Translations under genes and position numbers: made by a program
Shown here: in pieces, positions 1 through 14,000 of the stretch
How the letters are laid out: every line of letters begins with the position of its first letter
How positions within the stretch are numbered: the stretch's first letter is position 1
Source of the DNA: Solea solea
Lineage: Eukaryota; Chordata; Actinopteri; Pleuronectiformes; Soleidae
Direction: 5' to 3'
DNA length: 64,000 nucleotides
Assembly: GCF_958295425.1 (NCBI RefSeq)
Contig: NC_081134.1
Span: 731,001-795,000 of the forward strand
The notes under the pieces: model-generated
What the model was told of the DNA's origin: nothing
The model's input: only the letters and a program-made list of their open reading frames with translations
Databases searched by the model: none

Positions 1-256
1 CCTCAGTGTTTCGATCGTGTCATTTATCTCATTGTTGTGCAGTGTATCCTGGATTAACTTCACCTGACGTGGAGTTAAATGCTCAGGAATAAAAGGATGC
101 ATTTGTCATTCTAAATGATACAGCCTCGTCACGGCTCTGTGAAGCACTCAGACTTTCAAACTCCGCCTCTGAAGCACGTACCCTCCCTGCATTTGGACAT
201 AGCTTATGTGTCAGTTTCAGTCAGTAAAAACAGAGCAACATATAACGTCTACATAC
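1..256. other. ptbp2 intron 13, partial
   Basis: Intron sequence after exon 13. No match to the expected final exon was seen on the minus strand and nothing else is recognisable. Confidence 0.8.
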
Positions 257-334
257 TGGAAAAACTTGAATGCTTTCACGTTGCCTCCAGTGTTGGAGAA
301 GAGCAGTCGCAGGTCATCCTCCGTCACATCTTGT
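257..334 (-). CDS. ptbp2: ptbp2 exon 13 (78 nt), RRM4
   Basis: Encodes [17 protein letters not shown] and NVKAFKFF plus two bases of the next codon. Acceptor AACAG, donor GTATGT. The following exon (expected HKMALLQM... to the stop) is not present in 1-256, so the gene is cut by the window edge. Confidence 0.93.
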
Positions 335-2006
335 CTGTTTTAAGAGGAGGGCACAGATTACAGTCAGAGGGGCTTCTGCCCTCACGGCACACGCAGACTT
401 TCAGAAGGACAAATTCTTTGGCTTCATGCACTTGAAAACAACAGGATTCTTACGGGATATTGGAGAGATGGAGAGTGGCGGAGGGCGGGAAGATGTTCTG
501 GAAGTTTTTGGATCCGGGTTTCTTAAAGCGGTGAAGTGGCGAATTGGCGTAGTCTTTAGTGAGACCCTGGTCGTCCAGGCCGTCACGGGGCAGTGCCACA
601 GTCTGGTGCTTGGAGAGCGTCACTCGGATGATCTTCCCATACATCTTTTGGCCGTTCAAGTGACTCATTGCTTTAGCACCGCAAAGAAAAGGACGGTTCA
701 AAATGAAGATGTAAAAGTAGAAATAATCACAGCTGAACCAGCAACTGTGTGAGTCATAAGTGGACCAAGTGGATGATTTACCAAGTGGACTGCTGTATCT
801 ACTGTACGCGTTACCCTAAAAACCAACAGTGCATTTACATCCAATCCACACAGAAAAGTTCAATTGCAAGAAACCAATGACTTCTCAAATGTGTCAAACA
901 AGAAAAGGAAATCACACGTTTTGCAGCACCAACATCTCCAAGACATCAATACAGAAATATGTAGAATTAAAGTGACACGAATCTCACAAAGACACAAAAC
1001 TGGAGTTCACTTGTTCAAGTTGAAATATCATATAAAATTACAAAACCTAATATGAGACGAGACTGAAAGTGAAGGAACGTCTGCTAAAATCAGAAGTATC
1101 AAGATATTTGATAGAGATATCAAACATATCTGAGACAGTTTAATCCTGAGTGTTTGCAGAAATTACAGTATTTTTTTTTTAAATTTCCACTTTCCGTTTT
1201 TCATATACCAGTCATGTGGTATACAAACAATACTGGTTTTAAGTATGATACAGTATACTGTTACAAATCAGTCAGTATTGATAATGATCATGACAAAATG
1301 TAAGAAGTAGAAGTAGAATATGTATTGTTACTGAATCTCTGGCGTGCCCTTGTTGGGTCTGACATCTGCTTACCGAGCTGGGCCTGGTTGGCATCGGACA
1401 TCTGAATGAGAGCGCTGTCCTTCTTATTGTAAAGAATCTTTACCCTCTGGACATCACCATAGACCCCTGCATTAAAGCCGCAGGCGGGAGGAGAAGAGGT
1501 GAGGTGGAGAGAAAGCAAACATGGAAAAAGTTAGCACCAGAGAGAGGCCGATATTTCAAGACAAGAAGCAAAGGAGGGGGAGAGAGGGAGAGAGAGAGAG
1601 GGGGAGGGAGAGAGAGCACAATCAGACTTCAGAGTGAGATATGTGAAAGGTAAAGAGAGAAGAGACACCCTCTAAACAGATACGTGTCACGTGGCTATGA
1701 ATAAAAACAACATGCAAGAAGAATGCCTTAATCGTGCATTAACTGATGACTACAGTGACATTTAGGGTAAAGTAATCAACATTAACCCAAACCAATAAAC
1801 TGGGGCAACAAGGTTTTACAGATTATCAAACAGGCTACTGTGTGCAAATAAATAAACATTTAGATCTTATGCTATAAAATATAATATCAGTAATAGCAAT
1901 ACTTAGAATAATGATAAATGTGTCAAAGGCAGAATGAAACCAGAACAAAAAGAGGTGGTAGAAGAGAGAGGGGAGAGAAAGAGGGAGAGAAAGAGGGAGA
2001 GCGAGG

Positions 2007-2051
<45 letters not shown>

Positions 2052-5000
2052 AACGATAACATACCGAAGAGGGTAAACAGACTTTGGGGCGTAACCATCT
2101 TTAGAGGGAGAGAAGAGCAACAAGCAGCGTGAGACAGGTAGAGAGGTAGAAGAGTCGGAGCGGAGCGGAGGTAGAGATGGACAGATCGATCCAGAACGGA
2201 GGTAGGTAGGAGGAATGGTGGTTTTTGTTTTTCCCCCCGGAGAGTGATGGAGGTGGTTGGGTCATGGAGGAGGGGGGAGCAGGCGGGCGGAAGAGGAGTC
2301 ATGGTAGGGGTAATTAATTTAGGCAGGGTGATATGAGGGGTTAAAAATTCCCCACCAGCAAATGGAAGGAGTGGCAGGACGAATGGAGGGGGGAAGAGGT
2401 GGGGAGGGGAGGGGGAGAGAGGGGGAGGGAGGGAGGGAGGGAGGGAGGGAGAAAGAGAGGGGGCAGGGAAGGTGGGATGAATGGGGAGGCATATGCAAAT
2501 TGGGGTAAAAATAAAAAATAAAAAAGTGAGGAGGGGGAGGGACAAAAAATAAAATATAGGTCAGTACACTGGAATAATGCAGGTAGTTTGGTCAGAGATA
2601 ATGGCTTGGATCAATGTTTCCTTTAGTCAAAATACAGCACTTGCACCAAAATGTAGTTCACCCTGGACAAGCATGGGGTAAAAGTACATTCTGTCAAAAT
2701 CATAATAAAAATCAGCAATATAAAGTCATAACCATGAAATCAAAACAACATGCAGCAGGTCAGAAATCTGAAGATCAACAATCTTTCAGCACAGGAAAAT
2801 GGAATTACAACAACATGAGAAGAAGCTGAGGGGGGAAAAATTAGTTAAGAGACCATGCAGTTGAAGTTTTGATCAGCTATACAGCTCGAGCATGCAGGAG
2901 TTGATGTGAAGGCCACTGGAGTTAAACGTGGCGTTCACACAAGTCCGAGAAGCTGAGAGAAGACTTAAGCACAGTATCTTAAGTAACAGGTGGTCACAGG
3001 CTGAGTTTGATTTAGATACTGTCAAAGGCATGATGACACACTCATTCATAGCCAGAGAGAACAGACTCATGAGTAAAAGAGACAAATTAGATGCTATTTA
3101 AGTCACGGAAGGAAAAAAGGCAGAGGAACAGGGAGGAGAGACAGCGAGCAAGCACTTCAGAGAGGCAGGTAGTTGTTCCCAGAACTGAGACACAGGTTAG
3201 GAGATCACGAAATGATTTCATATGAGCTTTCATATGAGCTGAGGAGAGGTGAGGAGAGCTTAGAGAGAAAAACAGAGGAGAGACAGTTAGCCCAGTTAGA
3301 TACAGTTTGACAAGAGGAGGGAAGGCCAGAACATCAGAGGAGAAAGAGGGGGATTGCTTTTGGTGTGGTGATGGAAAGTGACAAATCCCCCTCTCTTATG
3401 AGGACACAATGAAAAAAGAAAAACACAACAGAAAGGCACTGGGTTTGGAAAGAACACTAGAAACAGCAAAGAAAAGGTTAGACGAAAAACACGTGCCTAA
3501 CTGGAGAAGCAAAAGGTCCACTCCATATCTATGGAAAGTGTGGATTCCAAAAGTAATTCCAAAAGGCAATTCTGCGACCATTAGGATTTAGCCATTTCCA
3601 TTTATGAATCTTAAAAAGGTTTATTTATAAAAAAGTAAGGTAAAGTGTTTTCCTTTTTATAATACAGGACTATTTGTAACAGGATAAGCATGGCACTGTA
3701 TTGTCATATCCTCCCAAACCTAGTGACTATCAGAGTAAAATGAATAAAACTCAGATATCCTCATTAATGAGTACAAAGAGAAATCTTGTAGGATAAAAAT
3801 ATTTCATAATATTTATGTGCAAAATAAGTGGTTTATCTGACCTGATCCAAACTGAGGTCTCAGGTCAAGTATTTACTTAAAAGATAAATACCATCCTAAT
3901 CAAGAGACACAAAGCAATACTAAATGAAAACAGCAGCACAAGCATGAAAACTGGTCATTACAAGCTTAAAAAAGATAATTAAAAAAACAATAGAGGAATG
4001 AAAGTGGTGGGTATGTGTGATGAAATCAAGCCTTAGATGGTCCATCTGACTGGTATGTGTGGATTTGTGTTACTGACCTCCTCGTTGAGGTTGCTGACCA
4101 GCAGGACCCCGCTGGACCCTGTCTGTCCAGCGAGGGCCACCCTCCCTGCAGCTGCAGCAGCCGCTGCCGCTGCGCTCAGAGGGCTCAGGGCTCCTGACAG
4201 GAAGCAGACACAACGATCATGGAATGGAGAGCAGCACTTCCACTTGACCAACACATTACAACACTGATCTAACTTTTTCTACTGGATAGAATTGTACTTC
4301 AGGGTCAGAGCACCAAGGCCTATTGTTTTCACATCAAGGTTTTTTTCTCCTCCGGCGAGAAGGATTTAATTTTTGGCAGCTTGAACATGTACAATTAAAC
4401 ATTTCCCCAAAATAACGATTAAATGTTTATACTACTAAACTATACTATAAACAGAGCCACAAAAGTCTTTCCCTGATATCTAACAAATTTAGATATCAGG
4501 GGAAGACGGAAGATGTCTATTCCTATCAAGTTCCCAAACCCAAACGGAGGCAATTTTGAGACTTCATTTTAGGCGATTTTGCATTCTCTATGTTTGAGTG
4601 CTCCTCAGACTACAGTGACTCACGTTATCAAAGATGTCCTTGTTCCTGCTGTTGACTGTCTATTTAGGACTAATGCCAAGTCAAATTCAAACACGTCTTT
4701 ATGACATGGTCATTTCCATAAGTAATACAATACGCTAATATGTAAAAATAAACAACAACAACAAAAAAAAACTATATAAAAAGGACAAAAAAGTGTGATC
4801 TACCTGGGATCTTACCGAGGAGGGAGTTGGAATCTTTACTGAAGGCAACAGCCACTGAGGGATCAATGCTTGGCTGTCCGTCACCAGCAGGAAGTTCAGG
4901 ACGTGTGTAGTCACGACTCTTATCGTTGTTGTACTTTACATTGAGGTTCACCAGCTTGGAAAAGTCTATACGCAGCGTGCAGCATGAGTTGTAGATATTC

Positions 5001-8000
5001 TGACCATCCAATGCCTGTTAGGGAAAAACAGAAATTACATTTGGCTGTGCGGAGGACTAATGGTGAAGTGGACAGCAGGTGACCTGTGATGAAAGCTGCC
5101 TAACATGAACATTAGTGGGAGCTGCAGCTAAATGACCACTTACCAGTTTAGCCTGCTGTGCATTAACAGGGTCACTGAACTGTAGAAGGGCCTGGAACTG
5201 ATTGTTCTTGGTGAATGTGATTATCTTCATGACTGTACCAAACTTGGAGAAAATCTGCCGACAAAATAATGAAAAAAACAAACATTTAAATATATGATGA
5301 ATATTCCTTAACATGACAAAACTCTCATGTCAAACAGTTCCTAACCTGTTGGAGCACATCCAGCGTCACAGGGTAGAACATGTTGTCAATGATGATCCGC
5401 AGCACTGGACTGGAGGCTGCGGCGAGAGCTTCTTGAACATCTGAACTTGGTGACCCACCAGACTGGACAGCTGTCACCGCCTGCAGCACTGCCTGGGTCC
5501 GCTAATAACAAACAGAAATCTTAACAATGACATATGAAACTTATCTAATATTAAAACAGATTGTTTTATTTTTTAACCTACCTGATTTCCAGCATCAGTT
5601 TTCAGTTCTTTGTGATTGGAGTACTGAATATAGACGGGGGCATTGCGGACATGTGGAGTTACTGTGGTGTAGTAGTTGATCATAGTGATGGCTGCCTCTT
5701 CTGTCCCCATCTCTAAGAATGCCTGGAATGAGAGGAAACAAACATCACTTATAAAACATTATAACTAACTCAAACCTCTATAACAGTGTTGGGATCGACA
5801 ATAAAATGTTTGTCAAGTTCAAGGACTACATTAAAAAAAATAAATGATATGGATAAATTTAGCAAATTTACATGACAACTGGATAAACTGAGGTGCTCTA
5901 AAACATCTCACCATTCATGTATCCACCTCGTCATTAATCAGCAATTCTACTCACTTGGTTCTTTCCCTTTAGTGTGAGGATATTGGTGACTTTGCCAAAA
6001 GGCAGGCCGAGGGAGATGACTTCTGTCTCTGAGGCCTCGTTGGGCAGCTTCCTGATGTGGAGAACACGGGAGGGAGGAGCCTCCTCCACCCTCAGCTTTT
6101 TACTGTCACTGCCATTGGAAGCCCCATCTGAAATAAGCACAAGCACAGATTAAATGCACCAATCAGCATCACATTTAACAAGTGCAAACAATGTTGAGTG
6201 GAGTAGGAACAGTAAGAGCAGTGCGTCCTATCAATTACCTAGACTGTGCCAGCTTGCTATAGTTTCATCATAAATAGTGAGGAGTATCATTGGTCAATAA
6301 CAAAGTATCTGGATAAAAAAAAAAACCCACAATCGAGTTACGTTGTGTTCTAAATTTACATAATTCACATAACATAATCTGAGTTGTCCACACTACCTTC
6401 ATGAGAGTGCCTCAGTACCGTCTTTTGAACGGCTATTTAAAAGGAACAACTACACCAGCTTCCTTAAAAGAGCCGTAAATCCCATCTCTAATCAATGACA
6501 GTATCAAAACAAATCGATATAGATGAGCAGTATCGATAAAATCCAAACATATACACACTCCAAAAGGGATTTTATACTAACATCTATACTGACATCGAAG
6601 ATCTCTCACAACAGACCTGTTTTCATTAATTTTTTAATCTTTGCATGTGTCAGTCAGACAGACTGTTATTCCTGCATGCATATGTATGTGCTCCCTCTGC
6701 CAACACAGATGTTAAGGATTCTGTGGAAACAATGGAAGAAATAAAACGATTGAAAATGTTTTTAAGTCTGAGAGACACCCAGTATTTATGGAAACTCTGA
6801 TTTAAAGGAGAATTGTGCAGTATATAAAAACATCAAACCCCCTGATCAGACGCTGCCTGCCTATAGCTAGCTTTGATTCATATAACAAAGAAATATTTTT
6901 GACATCATTTTGAGATTTGGGAAAAAACAATATTTTCTTACATTTCATGGACCAAACAACTAATTGATTAAAATAACTGACACATTAATTAGTAATAAAA
7001 ATAATCATCAGTTGCAGCCTTAAAGGTAAATTCAAAATCTCTTCTTCAATTCTGTGAACAACTTCTTTTAATCCATTGAGATTCAAAAGAAAGACAAAGT
7101 AGCACAACTTTATACACACATAACAAGCAAGCTGACGGACACATCTATTGTGATGATGAAATGTAAGGTAACTCCTGGAGCCAGCTGAAGGACAGGGTCT
7201 CATTTTCATCTAAAATTTTATTTTTCTAGGAAATCCCTTTTACAAGTAATAACAAACATATAACAGTCACAAGCTCGCAAGAACTGTCAATATCGCTTAG
7301 TTACTCGACAGCTATTGGTAACTACTTCCTCTATTCTACATTTAAAATCATTCTGAAGGGTAAGAGAGGACGACTAAAGCCCTTCACATACGAATCACTT
7401 AAAAACATTGCATGACTCTTAAGTTGTTAGTAGAGACCATGGTCACAAGTGCCTCATTATGGAAATTATATCAGGGCTGGCATTACTTTGTGGTACTACA
7501 TTGGGATATATGTCTCTTAAGTCCATCTATAAAACACCTGAACAATGGTTCTACAAGTTTGAGGACATTTGTCTTGCATGGTATAAAGCACATTTAAACT
7601 TGCTTGTAACATTGAGAGGATTCTTCCTAGAAAAGGTATTTATTTAATCAGTGTTTCCCATTAATTAGACACACTGTGGCATTATTTATATTTATATTAA
7701 TCTTATTTTATTGTGAACCAAAAAGTGTTTTTACACTTTGCATAATAACATAATAGACCTCATCTGTGTGCAGCACCAGTAACAATCAATGGGAGCAGTG
7801 ATGCACAAACTATCAGATAGTTGTGCCCTCAACTGAAAAGTGATTTTGATGCATAATGAATAACAAACTTGGAATACCTTTTCTTTTGTCTTCTTTAGAG
7901 ATTTTTGAGGCAATGCAATAGTCCTAATAATAATAATAATAATGGCAACTATTATCAAGCTTTGAAGCATGAGGGTCAGCCTCACTAATGCATGGTTTAT

Positions 8001-11000
8001 TTTTGTCTTTCTCTCCATTCAGTTAGACAGGAGCATGGTCTTCTTAGCAATAACTGCCCACAGTCGTTTTTATTTGTTATTTAACTATTCTGTGACATTT
8101 TTCAGTAACACACTATGAAATCCTCCAAATCAACTATAAACACATTTGATGTCTGATGTTGTTGGACAGCATGTCTTAAGAACTACTACTAGGAGACTAT
8201 AAAACCAGCATCCAGTCAGTTTATTACAAAGCTTTTGCAACCTCCCTAACTGGTGGAGTCAATAGCTTGCCAGAGTTTTCCATTAGCACCAGCTGCTGGC
8301 CAATCAACTGACTACTTTATTACCACATTTCCTGAAATTGTGGCCAGGGCCTTTATTTACTTCGGCTGCTGAGATGCAGAAGTGCAGCAGTTCAAGTGTC
8401 ACACACAAGCACACGCACAAAGAGTGAACAGAGTCGATGAAGACAAACTATGCCCCCTTCACTGTCAGTTAAAGCTGGCCGATAATATGTTAACAAAGGC
8501 AAAGACGACACCTGACTCAGTGCCCTGGAGAACACACTGTGCAACAGTCTGAGACCCAAGTATGTGCCGGTGGCTCTCCGTTCAAAGCTAACGTGACGCA
8601 ATCACCTACTTTATTAACAAAGACACGGTGCAATTAAGCATGGTCGAAAATATCCTATTAAACGGCTGATAAAAAGTTATTGATCCTCGTTATCAACTCC
8701 ATGGTCACGTGCAGAGGAGGAATAGTGATTATATTGGACAAAGGACGTTCAAGCTGAAGCTGCCTGGCAGGAGGAAAAGAGGAAGACCAGAGGGTTCATG
8801 GACGTTGTGAGGGAGGACATTAGGGACAGTTGGTGTAACACGAGCAGACACAAGGAACAGGGCAAAATGGAGGCGAATGCTCCTCTGTGGCGACCCCTAA
8901 AGGGATGAACTGAAAGAAGATTTCACGTGGGTATCATTGAGCCTTTAAAGATATTACTGCTTATAAATCCTGGGCCATTACAGTAGTCTTAAAGGTTCTT
9001 TTTTGGAGAAAGAATTCTAAATGAATTTGAATTAAATAAATGTATATACTATTACAGATAGCTATTAACTCATGGTGACAGTTTAAGTGACTCATCATGG
9101 ATTCCTGCTAGCATAACAGGTGGAGAGGTGGGAAACAAGCTTATAGATAAGCCATCTAACACCATGCATATTTCGGTCTGAACATGGTGAACTTGTGTTT
9201 AGTGAGATTGTTCATATTTTCACCTTTACAAGCCAAACTCTTCTTGCACTTGAGATGACTGTGGTTTAGGTCAATTCCAGTGAATATATAATCAGACTTT
9301 GGAACGTTTAGCTCTTTCCTCCGACTGTGTTTGTGTCGCTCTTGATGCACATGTGTGGGACATTAACGTCACCCATGACTATCAGTGCCTGGTTTACATG
9401 TATCTGGAGTGGTCAAAAATGATCGGTGACACATCCTGTTGAACAGAGCTCCCGGCTAATTTTCTGCACTGCAACTTCATTGGGTTACTGGCGTAAGGCT
9501 TACGCTATGTTGCACGTCATAAACCGAACTGTCCCAAACCGTGACAAGCGTACCGAACGGGACGGATTTTTGAATGAACCGTTCCACCCCTAGTACATAC
9601 TGAACCGTGACTTTTGCGTAACCGTTACACCTCTATGAGTGACTGATTAAATGCCACCTGTGTCCATGCATGTGTGCATAAGCAGCAGAGAAGAGATTAT
9701 CAAAGTAGACCAGAGCAGATCAAAACAAGCCTGAGATTAAAATATGACCCATTATAAATGAAATGCAGTGAGTTTGATGGAGCACTGCTACATTTAACAT
9801 TGTGAAAAAACAAACAGTGTGATGCTGGGATCGCGTTAACCGAGTATTCTGTCATTGACGGATTGAAAACTGAGGGTGATCTACCATAACTTAAATAATA
9901 AAACACAACCAACACTGTCAATAAGCGCGTTGACCACCTGTAGCAGTGGTGCCGGCAGCTGTAATCCTGTGCAATTAAATCTACTGCTGCAGGCCTTCTC
10001 CATTTTGTGCACAGAGTACATCACCGTGGTAACTACATCTATCAAAAAAAAACATTCCCCGGAGCATTTTGTCATCAACTCCGACCTCGACGCCGTTCTC
10101 AATGCTTCTCGCTATCGGGACCCTGACAGCGCATTGAAGACCTTGGAGCACGTCTGTGACGGTGCAGCTTTGCTGCTGGTACAGACGGAGCGGATGCTGC
10201 AAGATTTCCTTCCGATGAAGGTGGTTGCAGGATCAGAAAATCCCACATTCAGAGGGTTTAGCTGATTTTATTCACTTCCCTCTGACTCTAGCCAAAGTGG
10301 CTCTGGTGATTCCAGTGTCAAGTGTGGCAGCAGAGCGCGGTTTCAGCCTTAAAAACAACATTAAAACGGCAATGAGAAGTCATCTGTGTAAGACAAAGAC
10401 ACAGAACCTAATCGCCTTGATGCGTGTGATTACGCTGAAACGAGCAACACTTTTCAGTTGGTTCACATCAGCTGAGTTCACTTTCATTTCTTGTAAATAG
10501 TTTGCTCACGTTTTAATTGTGATTTCCTAATTCTGTATCTTTGCATCTTTCATATTTCCAGAGACATTGTGCCGTGGTGTTTTCGTGGCCTGCTTTAAGC
10601 ATTGAATAAAATTGTGCCTGGAAACTTAAAGCCCCAAGTAAATGTTATTTAAACACTATTAGATAGACTGTGTGTCATTATCATTTAAAATAAATTGTAA
10701 AACTACAATTTTACAAGCAGTCTAGCACAACCACTGCTGTAACGATACCATTTCCAACAGTCAGAATATTCTAGGGCTTTTTGGTATTTCATCAAAAACA
10801 AACGTTTTCCTTTCATTTATTTTGTTTCAGTCGAACTCTACACAATCCTGATCAGGACCTGTTTGACGCAAGAAGCAATGATGTTACAAACTTTTGGACA
10901 AATGTCACAGCAGGAATGGAAGGTCCTTCACTGAATAAACTATATGCCCTCTATTTATACAAAACCAGTTATTCAAGCTCAGCGGTTGATATTCTACTGC

Positions 11001-14000
11001 TATAAACACAGAGGCAGCCTGAGAATTTCTATCTCACTTTGTTAGACAGTTCCCTGGGGTGACATGGGCTTGGATGTGGGCAGCGTGTAGCAGTGGCAGT
11101 CTGGGAATTTAATTAAAGAGACTAGTTTCCCCAAAACCCTAGTGTGTGTGTGTGTGCCTTAAACACTTATTTTGATAGTCTAACTTTGTACATGTCCTCT
11201 TTGTAGCGATGTGAGCAGCTTTTGCTGTCATCTTTAATTCTGCAGTCGTCTCTGAGACACTTCTGATATCGTCCTAACGGCGAGAAGAAATGAAAAGGCA
11301 GTGATATTGACTATGTCTGTTCCAGTCACATGCTGTGGTGTGTGGGTGCCCACCTACAGAGGAGCGTGATGTTATTCCAACACTAAAAAGCTCCCACGAG
11401 AGAACAGCTCCTCACACGTAGCCTGTTTTTAGCCTTTGATTCCTCTCAACGCCGCATGTCACTACTGATCAAACGACTTCATGCAAATTCTGTCAATACC
11501 CCGCCCTATTCAGCGGTGGTCGGAACGAACTCACCACTGATACTGCTCATGCCAGAGTTGGGACTGTTGTACATACTCAGCTCGTCTGATCCTCTCTGTG
11601 GAAAAAAATGACAAAGACAGACAAGTCAGACCGTTGTAGAAAAACACAGACAAACAATTTCCACTTTCTAGACAAGCCTTCAACAACAACAACAACAAAA
11701 CAGAGCTCTCTGAAGACAGTTTAAAGGGATCGCTCGGTCTTTATGAAGTCTGGTTGTCCTGACACATACTGTAGTCAAGGCTGACAGAGAGGACTGAGCT
11801 GAAAGTGTTCTCCCAATTTCACTTTGTATACCACTCGTTCTCCCTAACAAAAGTCCATTGGAAAAAAAAGTATTTTTCACATGGTCTACTGTTGTCTTTT
11901 TCAGGCAAGTTTGTGTCACTGGGTTAAATCAGAACAAAGGACTTCAAACACCAAAATAACACATTTGACCTCACTGACGGAGGCAGCAGTGGATCAACAA
12001 ATCTATGTGCTGTGATATCATTTAAAATCAACAATTTTATCTATCAACTTTGGTGTGGGAAGTGGACGGTTACAAAGTGACAAACTTCAGTTTCCTGTCA
12101 GAAATCGACAAGAAAAACCAGCCAACACCTTCTTAGAATATCATAGACCTGAAAAGGGATACATTTCAGTAGCAAGTGTTTTGGTAAATGTCTACAATCT
12201 GTTTAACATTGTGTCCTTCTGGTGGACGTGTTTTCAGTGAGAGTGAATGTGCATGTCTCAAGCTGGTTCTCAGTGCAGGGAGGCACTCATCATGCAGACT
12301 GTGTGACAGTATCTCATAACCACACTTCAAAAAACCTGAACTCTCTCTTAAAAGGAACTAAACGAGGTTGGTGGAGTAGGTGGAAGGGGACATAAAGCAG
12401 TGGAGTGGATTGGCTCCTCCTCTGCTGGTGTGGGTTTAATCTAGCTGAATTTAAGATGTCAAGATGTGTCATTTCATCTTGAGCTTTACCGAGTCCCAGG
12501 AGTTTTGCTGGAGCCGACGGGCGCCTAGTGCTCTTAAACCTGACTGATGGGATGACGAGGAACCTGGCTAGGGACCCATTACCCACACAACTTTATAACA
12601 GCTTCATACACCCTCTCCTTGTTTCTGTCTGACTGAATTTGAACCAATTGTTCTTCTGTCACTAACATTCTTTATGGTCACGATAAACTAGATGTTGTCG
12701 GGCCTGCCACGGCGCCATGACACAAATAAATTCAAAGGGTAATAAAGTCGTCCGACTTGGGTCAAAAAGTGAGCATGCGGCACATGAGCTTCAGGAATCC
12801 AAGACATGATTTCTCAGCCAACAGCTGCTAACCCTCTCTGGTTTATTTCTGACATTGAAATATTGAGGAAATAAACAGAATGGCAAAGACCACCATATCA
12901 GAGGAATCAATATTTTCATCACTGTTCCATTTCCCTTCCAGAGAAGACTTTAACTTTGTTTTGTGCAGACAAAAATGCAGCTGACACTCAACAAATGCAG
13001 TTAGGTAGTCTGAACCACAATGCACTTTTACAAGGAAACAGGTTTGTTTGGTGATCAGAGGGGACATGGGTCCTTCTGATTTAATTAAAGTGAGTCTAAT
13101 GCAATAAAAGCTCAAAACACATGTTTACAAAACATTGGTCTAGCCTTAACATGAAACAAATCTAATCTTTAAGGCACATCATGCGTTTATATGGATGTTT
13201 GCTGTGTAGCAAAAAAACAGCCATCTCAAAACACAAAACTCAAACCTTCAGTCCAACAATGAAATCAGATGTGGAAAACAGGAATAAGGAAACATATGAA
13301 ATCATGATTATGCTAGAAATGTTCACGGGATGGTTGAAGTTTTTGAGTATAGCTGTACTAGATACTGACACATCTGTGTCGCTTCATAAATCACTCACTC
13401 CCTACACCAAAGTCCACAGAGAAAATCAGCAATTTCAAGCTACCGCAGCCAGAAGTTGTTGATCCTCTGCTGCCTCCATCAATGAAGAAAATGTGTTGTT
13501 TTGAGACTTCAGTCTTTTAAATCCTTTGTTTGTGACACGAGACAGCAGCAGACCAGCAGCTCCGGTGTATAAATGTAATGAGGAGATAATTGGCAAACAT
13601 ATTCAACTGTATTATGTGAGTGTTATTTCGTTACAATGGTAAAATCTGTTTTTGTTTGTGTTCAGCTGGCAGCATGTTTACAGTGCACAACATGATTCTG
13701 TCGCTAAAATTGATGTTTAACAATTTAATGAACAAAACTCACCTTCACTCCAACTGTAACATCGCCGATGCTGGAAGAGAAAGAAAGTTCAATTAGTCAA
13801 GTGGATTTTGACATTTTATCTATGTTTTTGTGTATACAGATATATACACACATACACATACTGTATATACATTTAAAAAATGTCAGATGCACAAGCATCT
13901 GAGTTGGGTTAACCTTCTTTTAAGGCAGGTGTTTGTCTTACAACCTGTCAGAAATACAAAGGCATATTAAAAACTAACAAAGTTACTGGAGTTTGCCTGA

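Larger units (their letters stand above)
6128..11534. other. ptbp2 intron 3 (5.4 kb) with transposon debris
   Basis: The largest intron of the gene. It holds the LINE tail, hAT terminal fragments and hAT transposase remnant listed separately. The segment 6405-6490 has a possible DNA-transposon end (sequence like agagccgtaaatcccatc). The rest is AT-rich with no recognised feature. Confidence 0.8.
11596..13742. other. ptbp2 intron 2
   Basis: 2.1-kb intron with two copies of dispersed repeat family C in opposite orientations (11925-12080 and 13385-13500). Nothing else was recognised. Confidence 0.8.

Noticed and set aside
1835..2545. 236-codon open frame on the minus strand
   Set aside because: It is made of Leu/Ser/Pro repeats from CU-rich intron DNA; only the short [11 protein letters not shown] piece inside it is real exon.
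4037..4267. Plus-strand open frame with poly-Ala opposite exon 9
   Set aside because: Antisense shadow of the GC-rich alanine repeat in exon 9.
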